Below the pieces are notes generated by a model. That model was not told where the DNA came from and did no database searches. It saw nothing but the letters and a program-made list of their open reading frames with translations. A stretch of DNA of 51,227 nucleotides from Natrialba swarupiae. Lineage in GTDB: Archaea > Halobacteriota > Halobacteria > Halobacteriales > Natrialbaceae. Location of the stretch: contig NZ_VTAW01000025.1 in assembly GCF_008245225.1 (NCBI RefSeq), forward strand, positions 1 through 51,227, given 5' to 3'. Shown here piece by piece: positions 34,046 through 42,102 of the stretch. The first letter of the stretch is position 1; every line of letters starts with the position of its first letter. Both the position numbers and the translations under genes were made by a program.

Positions 34046-34515
34046 GCCATCAGAAGGTGATACCCATGACCGATACCACGCCGCCACTCCATCCAATGGA
34101 GCGCGAACAGCTTCGCACTGAATCCACGCTCGTCGTGACCGTGAAGTCGTCCGCCGAATTCCACGACGACGTAACCAACGACATTGAGGTGCTGGAACAG
34201 GGAGAAAAAGTCGACTCCCCACCGGAGCTTTCATTCACGTGTTACGACGATCTGATGAAGACGCTGACACCGCGCGTCCTCGATCTGATCGAAGCGACCC
34301 GCCAGAAAGAGCCAGCCAGCATTAACGAGACCGCACGAATTGTCGACCGGGATGTGAAGAACGTCCATGAAGAGCTCAATCGGCTTGCCCAACTGGGTAT
34401 CATTTTCTTCGAGGAAGATGGGCAGCGTAAACGTCCAGTTGTCTGGTTTGATGAACTCGTGATCAATCTTCCCTTTGATCCAGAAGCAAGTGATACGGCA
34501 CCCGCAGCACCGTGA
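34042..34515 (+). CDS. HVO_A0114-family DNA-binding antitoxin
   Basis: 157 residues from a GTG overlapping the toxin stop; ATG 34066 (MTDTTPPLHPME) is an alternative. The C-terminal winged helix matches the HVO_A0114 type: TLTPRVLDLIEATRQKEPAS, then INETARIVDRDVKNVHEEL, then GIIFFEEDGQRKRPVVWFDE. It is a likely repressor of its own operon through the ATTGG palindromes. Its TGA stop coincides with the first bases of coiled-coil copy D. Confidence 0.8.
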   Translation: MSHQKVIPMTDTTPPLHPMEREQLRTESTLVVTVKSSAEFHDDVTNDIEVLEQGEKVDSPPELSFTCYDDLMKTLTPRVLDLIEATRQKEPASINETARIVDRDVKNVHEELNRLAQLGIIFFEEDGQRKRPVVWFDELVINLPFDPEASDTAPAAP

Positions 34516-35032
34516 ACATATCGTCGACCGTCACGATATTGGCTTGAGTGTCTTCCAAAGACGACGGCGAGACCTAGTCCGCCTGTCTGAGAGTGCGGAC
34601 CCACTCGATCGAGGGGAGACGTCACTCGCCTACGACGACCTCCTCCCGATCCAGCAACTGGCCAGGATGGACGAGGAGATGTGCCGATCATCTGCGAATA
34701 CGGTCCCCACACGTCTTGCAGCGAAACTGTGGCAAGCCCGGACTGACGACAGCGTCGGCGATAACCCCTGGGAGAACGGCTGTCGAGAGATCGGCGAGTA
34801 CGTCAAAGCAAGTGATCTCAAACACTGGATTCGGCGACAGGAAGCCGGTATCAGCGAGAGTTACGCGAAAAAGCTGGTCTCGCGGGTGATCGATGCCATG
34901 CTGGATCTCTCGAAGCATCGCCTCGCAGTGAGGAAGCGCCAAGAGAGGAAGAACGGCCTCGAGTACACAGAGCGGCGGTTGGTGCTTCCGGCTGGCGCAG
35001 ATATTCCTGGTGAGACGAGGGGTGAAGAATAA
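34513..35032 (+). pseudogene. Coiled-coil gene copy D, 5'-truncated
   Basis: Similarity to copy A begins at the antitoxin stop codon, at about residue 162 of copy A. After a frameshifted stretch of about 60 bases, the frame is open from about 34572 to TAA at 35030-35032. It carries the complete C-terminal domain (RLSESADPLDRGETSLAYDD, then ASDLKHWIRRQEAGISESYA, then GLEYTERRLVLPAGADIPGE). The DNPWE tryptophan that is lost in copy C is present. With a start it could make a domain of about 150 residues, but no good start or promoter is visible. Repeat element D follows. Confidence 0.78.
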
Positions 35033-35035
35033 GAG

Positions 35036-35207
35036 CCGGTGACAGTTGGTGTCCTCGGGTGACCGGGGACAGTGGGTTCCAGTCCGCCTCGGGAGAGGCC
35101 TGGTGACTCTTTGGGACGCCTCACGCACAACAGGATAGCGGCTGTGTGCGGGTTGGTTACCGGTAGGTGTGTTCCTCGAGTGGTCGTCGGTGGTCGTACT
35201 GATGGAC
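35036..35207 (+). repeat. Structured repeat element, copy D (truncated by insertion sequence)
   Basis: Starts CCGGTGACAGTTG (35036-35048). The first hairpin, TGTCCTCGG-GTGA-CCGGGGACA, is at 35050-35071. The second, CCTC-GGGA-GAGG, is at 35087-35098; its loop changed from GAGA to GGGA, still a GNRA tetraloop. The element stops at about 35207, where the TnpB insertion-sequence right end begins, so the closing inverted repeat is missing. Confidence 0.6.
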
Positions 35208-36560
35208 GTCACCTTCTCCGCCCTTAAGGGCGGAGCTTGTCGGTGGACTCCCGTTCTGACCACTAAGCAGTGGTAGGCGTGAAGATGCCGTTCACGTTCA
35301 CCGTCCCCGACTTCAGGGCAAGGTGACTGGTTGCCCCTCCAGAACCAGACTTGTGCCAGTTCTGGAGTAGTTTCCGGGCGATATTCTTCGCGGCGTTATA
35401 GTCGGCGTGGTACTCGCGGTCACATTTGAGACAGCTAAACTCGTCGCCGTCTCTGTTGTCTTCGTGGGTGAAGCTACAGTCAACGTGACTACATCGTTGA
35501 CTGGTGTATTGTGGGGCAATCGTCTCGACGGCAATGCCGTACTCGGCGGCTTTGTACTCGGTGTACTCTTGGATTCGCTGGAACGCCCACTGCTGGAATT
35601 TGCTGGCGTTCGAGATGCGTTTGCGGATATGTGTTAGTTTCTCGAACGCAATGTGGGTACAGTCGTGAGCGAGAGTTTCCTGCACCAGTGCCTTCGAGAC
35701 ACGATGCAGGTAGTCTTCACTCCAGTTGGCGAATCGTCCACCAAGTGATTTCATCGTCAAGTGAGCCGACCGCGTTCCGGCCTGTTGCAGGTTTCCACGT
35801 CGGTTCTCGTACTCACGCCGCTTGTGGTTGAGGTAGTCGGCGTTGCCGATGAACGCGCCACTCGAAGTGACGGCAAGGTGTCCATCCACGTTCAAGTCGA
35901 CGCCGAGAACCGTTCCGTTCTCGGCATCTTCCGGCTCTGTGTCCGTCTCTCTGACAACAGCGATGTGGAGGTAGTAGTCGCCGTCACGGTGATGCAACGT
36001 CGCTTCGCGTTTCTCCCATTCCTCAGAGAAGTAGGTTGCCGGTGGTACGGCTTCGTCAGGCAGGACGTACTCGGCTTCGATACGTCCGTTGACGGTCGCA
36101 AGCGTAGCGTACTCGTCGTAGTAAGTGATTGCGTTGAGGTTGTAGACGACCGAATCAGACGTGAACTGAGGTTTCGAGGGATTATCGCCATCTTTGCGTT
36201 GTTCGGCACAGGAATCGAGTGCATCAGCGGCTCGATTCCGCGCGGCACACACGAGGTCTGCGTTAAGTTCGTCGGTCGCTTCGCGTATGTCGTCGTATGT
36301 CCGGTCGTGTAGCTCAGTTTTCGACGTGACGATGTAGCCGTCTTCTGTGCCGTTCCAGCCGTCGTCTGCAACCATCTGAGCGGCCTGTTTGAAGCGGTCT
36401 ATCGTCTCTTGAAGGAGGTGGTGAGCATCGTCGTCTACGTCGAGTTTCACGACGGCAGTACGTCGAAGCTCCACAGTCACCATATGTTTTTGGACCAGTA
36501 TAAATATCACTCAAATAGTTGTATACCGTTGGGAGTTGTCAATTGTATTGCCGGTGGATT
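35208..36560 (-). mobile_element. IS1341/IS605-type element with complete TnpB
   Basis: The element is read on the minus strand. Its right end (35208-35262) has the hairpin TCCGCCCTTAAGGGCGGA followed by GAAGGTGAC. This region normally specifies the guide-RNA scaffold used by TnpB. No TnpA (Y1 transposase) is present, so movement would need one in trans. It cuts off repeat element D on one side. The outer left boundary is uncertain. Confidence 0.6.
35263..36483 (-). CDS. tnpB: TnpB RNA-guided endonuclease (IS1341-type)
   Basis: 406 residues from the ATG at 36483; an upstream in-frame start at 36510 would add 9. The RuvC-like catalytic acids are in place: Asp in GVDLNVDG, Glu in IAFEKLTHIRKRI, Asp in HADYNAAKNI. 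A four-Cys zinc ribbon (CSHVDC, then CLKC) lies before the last one. The full length suggests an active nuclease, which in this family cuts DNA at the element's excised site under guidance of a right-end RNA and so retains the element. It is next to the truncated ATPase gene and the interrupted repeat element. Confidence 0.9.
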   Translation of the reverse strand: MVTVELRRTAVVKLDVDDDAHHLLQETIDRFKQAAQMVADDGWNGTEDGYIVTSKTELHDRTYDDIREATDELNADLVCAARNRAADALDSCAEQRKDGDNPSKPQFTSDSVVYNLNAITYYDEYATLATVNGRIEAEYVLPDEAVPPATYFSEEWEKREATLHHRDGDYYLHIAVVRETDTEPEDAENGTVLGVDLNVDGHLAVTSSGAFIGNADYLNHKRREYENRRGNLQQAGTRSAHLTMKSLGGRFANWSEDYLHRVSKALVQETLAHDCTHIAFEKLTHIRKRISNASKFQQWAFQRIQEYTEYKAAEYGIAVETIAPQYTSQRCSHVDCSFTHEDNRDGDEFSCLKCDREYHADYNAAKNIARKLLQNWHKSGSGGATSHLALKSGTVNVNGIFTPTTA

Positions 36561-36572
36561 GTCTCGTGGAGC

Positions 36573-36615
36573 GTACGCGATTCCCTCCCGGCGTTCACGC
36601 CGGGATTCCCTCGCT
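36573..36615 (-). mobile_element. Solo insertion-sequence right-end hairpin
   Basis: CCCGGCG-TTCA-CGCCGGG with flanking GGATTCCCTCGCTG. Its reverse complement closely matches 9261-9301. It sits immediately before the first codon of the truncated ATPase and probably marks the deletion or insertion point that removed the ATPase's N-terminal half. Confidence 0.5.
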
Positions 36616-36623
36616 GTATCAAG

Positions 36624-37640
36624 ATGGAGTTACAAGAGACTGGAATGACTCTCGTGATCGTCGGGTCCTCGATTAGCGTCATGGAAGAGAAGGTACTCTC
36701 GGGGAGTGCCCCGCTGTATGGGCGACGAACGGCAACGATCGACCTCAAACCACTCTCCGTCACTAACGCACGCCAGTTTTTTCCGGAATACGACCCTGAA
36801 ACCGCTATCTCCGCGTGGTCGATATACGGTGGGACACCGTACTATCTCCAGACAATCGATCCTGACCAAGAGTTAGAGCAGAACGTCCAGCAGTCGATCC
36901 TCTCGGAACAGGGACTCTTGTACTCCGAGCCAGAGTTCCTGCTTCGAACCGAACTCCGACAGCCGAACACGTACTTCAGCATTCTCCGCGCACTCGCCCA
37001 TGGCCGCCGAACTCCAAACGAAATCGCAGGTATGGCCGGCGTCAAGTCAGGTTCACTAAGCACGTACCTTCAGAAGCTTCGCCGGCTCCGCCTCGTCGAG
37101 CGACACATTCCCGTAACTGAATCGCTGACCTCGTCGAAACGTGGCCGATATCGTATCGCTGCACCGCTGTTCCGGTTCTGGTTCCGATTCGTCTACGGTA
37201 ATCAGGATCAGCTTCGGATGGTCGGCGAAAGCGCGTATGAAGATCTCGTCGCACCAGAACTCGCAGATTACGTGAGTCCGCTATTCGAACGGCTCTGCCA
37301 GCGAGCACTCCCAACTCTCGTCGACCGGCAGTTCCGAGACGTCGGGCAGTGGTGGTTCAAGGAACACGAATTGGCCGTTCTTGGCCTGACAGCGGAGGGA
37401 CTTGTCGCTGGGGAGTGTAAGTTTACCTCCAACCCCGTCAGTGAAGGGATCCTGTCCGACCTTGAACGGACAGTGGCCGAAGTACGGTGGTCAAAGCGGC
37501 CCGCTGACGAGGGGGAGCTGTACGTGCTGTTCAGTCGTTCGGGATACACTGCAGATCTTGAACACATCGCTGAAACACGGGAGAACGTCCGTCTCTTCGA
37601 CCTATCCGACCTGGTCACTACTGAGTCCGACCGTAGTTGA
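36624..37640 (+). pseudogene. 5'-truncated paralogue of the DUF234-type ATPase
   Basis: From MELQETGMTLV the product aligns with the ATPase at 7875 from about residue 128: VIVGSSISVMEE, SAPLYGRRT, EPEFLLRTEL, RFWFRFVYGN, QWWFKEHELAVLGL and AGECKF. Walker A and Walker B are absent, so it cannot bind ATP like its paralogue. In the nuclease-like tail the second acidic residue is replaced (E-L-A instead of E-I-D) while GECK is kept. The start is provided by DNA just after an insertion-sequence hairpin. It may still give a 338-residue protein, but it is best treated as a remnant. Confidence 0.75.
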
Positions 37641-37938
37641 GGTTGTAAAGACGGTGGTACAGAAGAGCTCTCATAGGGAGTGGTGATTGCAATCAGTATC
37701 ACCACATGGGTTCGAGCAACCTGGTTCGGTACCTACAGTCGCCATAGTGTAGTGATTGGCAGATCACCTGCATGAAACCCATTAGCAATTTCCAATATAA
37801 ATAACCAAAATGGGAATGATTTATTGCTTGCTTTCCTGTACACCAATGTGAAAATATGTGTGGACGATAGGAAGTTGCCAGAGATTGGTGATGAGACCGC
37901 CAGAGAGTGACGCCACAATCAAAATAGTAGATCCCAAT
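37641..37938 (+). promoter_or_regulatory. Promoter region of the conjugation operon with two related palindromes
   Basis: GTGGTGAT/ATCACCAC (37680-37687 with 37698-37705) and GTGAT-TGGCAG-ATCAC (37753-37768) share the GTGATTG...ATCAC arrangement and are candidate operators about 70 bases apart. TATA-like runs follow (AATATAAATAACC near 37796, TGATTTATTG near 37818). The transcript may carry a leader of about 100 bases before the ATG at 37939, or start with GTG at 37858. Confidence 0.45.
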
Positions 37939-38355
37939 ATGGCAAAAATATCAATTAACGCGTTCAATTCGGAAGAATACGCAGATTTAAAATCCAGTGT
38001 TCGTCGGATAACTTTTCGAACAGCAGTTGTTGGAATCGTTCTCAGTATTATTGCTGTCCAACCGGCGCTTGCAGATGACGTTCTCTGTGACGCTGAGCAA
38101 CTTCCTGATTTGGTTTCAGGCTTCTTCCAGATCACTACTACGCTCGGTATTATCGGATTGGTCGTCGTCTGGCAGGCAGATTCGCTTATGGAGATGTTTA
38201 CAGCGTCCCCAGATCAAAAGCGGAGTCTGAAGCAGCACAAGCGGTCTGCATTGAAGTCCGCAGTGATATTGTTGGTACTCGGGCCGCTGTATACCGTTGC
38301 GGCCTCGATTATGGGACTTCCGCTCGGTGATTGTATCAATCTCGTCCCGTGGTGA
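37939..38355 (+). CDS. Small pilin-like membrane protein (VirB2/TrbC-like?)
   Basis: 138 residues. A basic start is followed by a hydrophobic segment ending in ALADD (VVGIVLSIIAVQPALADD), which looks like a cleavable signal peptide. Two more membrane helices follow (FFQITTTLGIIGLVVVWQAD and SAVILLVLGPLYTVAASIMG) with a basic loop between. This size and layout match VirB2/TrbC pilin subunits, and its place as the first gene of the operon fits. There is no sequence signature, so the call rests on topology and context. In-frame GTG 37858 is an alternative start. Confidence 0.5.
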   Translation: MAKISINAFNSEEYADLKSSVRRITFRTAVVGIVLSIIAVQPALADDVLCDAEQLPDLVSGFFQITTTLGIIGLVVVWQADSLMEMFTASPDQKRSLKQHKRSALKSAVILLVLGPLYTVAASIMGLPLGDCINLVPW

Positions 38356-38382
38356 CAACCCTTCAGTAGATCACACAAGATC

Positions 38383-40119
38383 ATGCAACAGTTCCTCCTC
38401 ACCGTCAGTGTACTGCTCTGCCTTGGCGGAGTCATTCTGAGTGCAGGGGTTGTGAGTGCTGATCAGCCTTCACCCCCGGAGACAGAGACAGATGAACCTG
38501 ATGACAACGAGACGGCGACACTCTGGTCAAAATCACCGAATGAGTGTCCCAGCGATGAAGAGTACTACGAGCAATTTGGGGAGCATCGATCTGCTCTCGA
38601 GGGATTGAGCGACTGTACGGATATCAGCTTTGCAGAACCACCGGAGACTGCTAGCATCTGGACGCAATCCGATTTCGAGTCGCTATCTCCTGGCTCTGCA
38701 TCCACAGCAGTCTACCCAGACCATGCGACGACCGCTGATGGGCGGTGGATATCGGATGCTCATGCAACGGTCTTTGCAATCCAGCCAGCAACGATCGTAC
38801 ACCAGGATTCCGATGAAACACCGCTTTATGTTGCTCCACAAGGCGATCTCTACGGCTTCATCGATTACCGGGTTGACGTCCCTGAGGGCGAATCGACGGA
38901 CACTCGGACTGTGTCTTGGTCTCTTGTCGAGCACGAGATTAGTGACACTCGAGTAAAACAGGACGAAACCCTCATTCACAACACATCAGATGAGCACACT
39001 CCACAACTCGAGTATGAACTCAATGGGAGTGGGTCGACGACGCTCACACTCGAAGCGGATATTGAAGTCGAACTCGAGCGCACAGTCACTCGACAAAACG
39101 GCTCTACAACGGACACACTGACCGAGAACCTCACGGTTTCGGACCAGCACGAGCTCGAGATCTACAATCTCACGGCGTCAATCTACCACGCAGCGTATCC
39201 TGATGGTGATAACGGCGTCGCGATTTATCAGTCCCAACCGTGGCACGGATACGAATTAACGGAGGACGGTGATGCGGTTGTTCGAGGTGTCTGGAGGTAT
39301 TATACCGCACGGGACACGAACTGGGACACCCTCATCCAGGCGTCGACAACAGAGTCAGAACGACAAAACTCGACAGCGGTACCGGTATACGTTCGTGCGT
39401 TTCCGTCCGAAACAGGTCCCCGTGCAGACCCCATCCGGGATGGACCGGATATTGAGGAGGTCTGGGGGTCAGACAGTTCCTCACCAAACCAAACGATTCA
39501 CGAACATGTCGAGGTAGATGTTGTCGATGAGCCGTACGTTCGCTCGTACGGCGTTGCAGTACGTCACGACGACATTGATCGCGATCATCTCGAAGTTCAG
39601 GGAATCGTTCGTGGCGAAACTGCTGAACTGGTCGAGCCAGCGAATGGGTCCGAACGCCAGATCCGAGCGAGTAATCTCTCTGTGGAGATTCTCGAGCAAA
39701 ACGAGTCAGCGGCAACGATAGCAATCGAACTCCGAGATGCTGAAACTGGAACGCCGATCGAGCTCCAAAACCGGTTTGAAGACCACCGTCGGTTTGCTCC
39801 GATCGGTACGCAGGTCCGAGATGGGTACATCTCTGTTGGCGAAACACGAGTCGAGACGAATAGTTCCGGAATTGCGACTGTAACACTCACACAACCCGGT
39901 GCGTATTCAGTAGCGTATCACCCCGGAACGTGGCGGACACACGACCCTGCGTACGTTGGTGATGTTGAGCGAGTTTCGTGGCATCCCTTAGCGACCGCGA
40001 ATGGATGGTTCTCCCTTTTGGTCCAGGTTTTCTGGCTCTCACTCCCTTTTGTGGCGGTTCTGTATGCCGGTCTGAAACTCGGATCGTTCCTTCACATTCC
40101 CGATGGATACAACTCATGA
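38383..40119 (+). CDS. Large sequon-rich surface protein of the conjugation operon
   Basis: 578 residues with a Sec-type signal peptide (LLTVSVLLCLGGVILSAGVV), a long acidic, beta-rich extracellular part, and one C-terminal membrane helix (LLVQVFWLSLPFVAVLYAGL) with a short cytoplasmic tail. Twelve Asn-x-Ser/Thr sequons (for example NET, NTS, NGS, NLT, NST, NQT, NSS) suggest heavy N-glycosylation. I recognise no domain. It is likely an outward-facing component of the secretion apparatus or a mating-contact protein. The next gene begins in its stop codon (ATGA). Confidence 0.65.
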   Translation: MQQFLLTVSVLLCLGGVILSAGVVSADQPSPPETETDEPDDNETATLWSKSPNECPSDEEYYEQFGEHRSALEGLSDCTDISFAEPPETASIWTQSDFESLSPGSASTAVYPDHATTADGRWISDAHATVFAIQPATIVHQDSDETPLYVAPQGDLYGFIDYRVDVPEGESTDTRTVSWSLVEHEISDTRVKQDETLIHNTSDEHTPQLEYELNGSGSTTLTLEADIEVELERTVTRQNGSTTDTLTENLTVSDQHELEIYNLTASIYHAAYPDGDNGVAIYQSQPWHGYELTEDGDAVVRGVWRYYTARDTNWDTLIQASTTESERQNSTAVPVYVRAFPSETGPRADPIRDGPDIEEVWGSDSSSPNQTIHEHVEVDVVDEPYVRSYGVAVRHDDIDRDHLEVQGIVRGETAELVEPANGSERQIRASNLSVEILEQNESAATIAIELRDAETGTPIELQNRFEDHRRFAPIGTQVRDGYISVGETRVETNSSGIATVTLTQPGAYSVAYHPGTWRTHDPAYVGDVERVSWHPLATANGWFSLLVQVFWLSLPFVAVLYAGLKLGSFLHIPDGYNS

Positions 40120-40955
40120 CACAACATACCATTACAGACCGACGCACCGTCCTCACTGGAATCGCAACCGGGACAGCTGCTGTTACGTGTGGTTGTCTCA
40201 GTGGGAGTGAAATCACCGGATCTGAAACCGGTGACAGTATTCCCGGTACGAACGATGTCTTTGAGGACATCTTCGTCGATGGAACGGAGCTTGTCCTCGA
40301 ATTCAGTAACGACTCGTCGATTGATCACGTGAACGTGATCGATCCGAGTGGCGAGTTGTTTTCCGAACAGTCAATTGCAGCTGGAGTTGATCGTACACGG
40401 GTTGAAATTGGACTTGAGTACGAGCCAGGTGAGTATGACGTCGTTGCGCTCGAGGACGATGAGGAACAGACAACTCAGTCAATCGTAATCGAGCCAGATA
40501 TTCGTATCAGCAACTTCCGGCTTGCTCGGAATCATCCTGAAAAGATGTTCGAAGGGGCGAGTGATATCGATATTCGAACTGAAACGATAGTTCGCCTCGA
40601 AAATGCTGGTTCAGGCCCGGACCAAGCAACTCGTCTCGCTTTTTCTGGCGAGGTCCCACGACCCACTCCTGATGAATACGAAATGAGTGGTATCTATGAT
40701 ACGGACAGCGATATTCGTCGAGAATCTGAGGCTGTTGAACTCCCTCCTGGAGAGGGTTTGACAGTCTATAGCCAACTTATGCCTTTTTCTGAATCAGGCC
40801 AGAATGTCTCTTGCTCTCCTGATACTGTGGAAGGTACGTTCGAAGTAGTTCTCGAGACTGCTGTTCAAGATAATCCCATTCTCGAAGAATATTCGGTATC
40901 ATTCACTGGTGAGAGCCTGAGCGAATGTGAAATTAAAATCGAAGGCCAGCCATGA
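40116..40955 (+). CDS. Tat-exported lipoprotein of the conjugation operon
   Basis: 279 residues. The N-terminus has a twin-arginine signal (TDRRTVLTGIATGTAAV) directly before a Cys lipobox (TCGCLSG), typical of haloarchaeal Tat lipoproteins. The mature part is acidic and beta-rich (LVLEFSNDSSIDHVNVIDPS, VEIGLEYEPGEYDVVAL), resembling paired immunoglobulin-like domains. It sits between the surface protein and the VirB6-like protein, both joined by 4-base overlaps, so it may be an extracellular scaffold of the apparatus. No family recognised. Confidence 0.7.
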   Translation: MTQHTITDRRTVLTGIATGTAAVTCGCLSGSEITGSETGDSIPGTNDVFEDIFVDGTELVLEFSNDSSIDHVNVIDPSGELFSEQSIAAGVDRTRVEIGLEYEPGEYDVVALEDDEEQTTQSIVIEPDIRISNFRLARNHPEKMFEGASDIDIRTETIVRLENAGSGPDQATRLAFSGEVPRPTPDEYEMSGIYDTDSDIRRESEAVELPPGEGLTVYSQLMPFSESGQNVSCSPDTVEGTFEVVLETAVQDNPILEEYSVSFTGESLSECEIKIEGQP

Positions 40956-42100
40956 GTTCCCTTACAGAATTCGGACGTCAATGGTTCGAAGATATTATTG
41001 AAACGACAACGGAGTGGTTCCAAGATGGACTTGTTGAAGGGTATCATGATATCACAGAAACGGTGTTTGGAACCCCTGTACCAGAAACAACCGGAAACTT
41101 CGTCTTTGGAACTCCATCAAATGATCCGTGGGTTGACCTTCACGATACACTTGTCACTGGCGAGATTATGCTACTTTCGTTGCTTCTTTTGGTAATGTTC
41201 GTTCAAGGGCGTCATACTCTTCGCATTTTTAACTTTGGAAGTGTCTATGAGGCTCGCCAGGCTCAGCGGTCCGCATGGACGGGGGCCTTTTTTATTGTGA
41301 CGTGGTACTGGATTGCAGTTCTTATTGTATACCTCGTTGATGGGTTCACAATCGCGTTAGTTCCTGATATTGACGCTCTCAGAGAGGCGCTGATAGCCTT
41401 CCTCCAAGTGACTATCTCAAATCATGCTTTGGCACTGTTGATGGCCACTGTTGGTGGAATTTCGATGTGGTGTCTACAGGCGCTGTTCTTCATCCGAGAA
41501 ATTCTTCTGTATATCTACCTGTATTCAATGCCGATTATTATCGCAGTCGCGTACGGGTACCTGCCAGTTATCTCCCGCGTTGCAAGGCGAATCGCCGTTA
41601 AATTCGTTCCACTGGTAATCATGCCACTTCCGGTTGCGATCCTGTTCCGTGGATATGATCTTCTCTTTGGAACTGGTGCAGAATCGTCGCTTGCACCGGA
41701 GAGCAATTTCTTGAGTTATCTTGTTGGTGCCTCACTCCCGGTATTTTCGCTTCTATTGATCTGGAAGCTTTTCGCGTATGCGAGCCCGCTAACAACGAAA
41801 GTCATCGGTGGGGCCACGAAGGGAGCGGCAACGGTTGGCGCAACGATTGGTGCTGCATATGTTGCTGGTCCGCTTGCTGCGATGACTGCCTCCCGATGGG
41901 GACCAAAAGCGGCGGCGTGGCAAGTTGCTAGCCAACGGATGCGCGGTCAATCGAAGACAGACACGAGCCAGTCAGGTAGGTCACACTCGAGTTCTGGAGG
42001 AAGCAGTGGAACAGTACATGACAACGTCGTCTCGGACGCCTACGGTCAACGAGGCGTTCCACAGTATCGACGTACCGAAAACGATCCTGGGTACTACTAA
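40952..42100 (+). CDS. VirB6/TrbL-like polytopic membrane protein
   Basis: 382 residues with about six to seven membrane helices from residue 70 to 300 (IMLLSLLLLVMFVQG, FFIVTWYWIAVLIVYLV, LALLMATVGGISMWCLQALF, IYLYSMPIIIAVAYGYLPVI), then a Gly/Ala-rich helix and a disordered Ser/Gly/Thr tail. This shape is that of the VirB6/TrbL inner-membrane channel component of type IV secretion systems. Sequence identity to named families is not evident, so the assignment is by topology and operon position. Confidence 0.62.
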   Translation: MSSLTEFGRQWFEDIIETTTEWFQDGLVEGYHDITETVFGTPVPETTGNFVFGTPSNDPWVDLHDTLVTGEIMLLSLLLLVMFVQGRHTLRIFNFGSVYEARQAQRSAWTGAFFIVTWYWIAVLIVYLVDGFTIALVPDIDALREALIAFLQVTISNHALALLMATVGGISMWCLQALFFIREILLYIYLYSMPIIIAVAYGYLPVISRVARRIAVKFVPLVIMPLPVAILFRGYDLLFGTGAESSLAPESNFLSYLVGASLPVFSLLLIWKLFAYASPLTTKVIGGATKGAATVGATIGAAYVAGPLAAMTASRWGPKAAAWQVASQRMRGQSKTDTSQSGRSHSSSGGSSGTVHDNVVSDAYGQRGVPQYRRTENDPGYY

Positions 42101-42102
42101 TC

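Noticed and set aside
28264..35207. The repeat elements as a CRISPR array or as coding sequence
   Set aside because: Copies are 211-212 bases and separated by kilobases with genes between. The short open frame GDSWCPR is in phase with the upstream gene in only two of the four copies and ends after about 20 codons.
26849..35207. The array as a true integron
   Set aside because: No integrase gene is visible in the window, and the elements are longer than typical attC sites. Kept only as an analogy.
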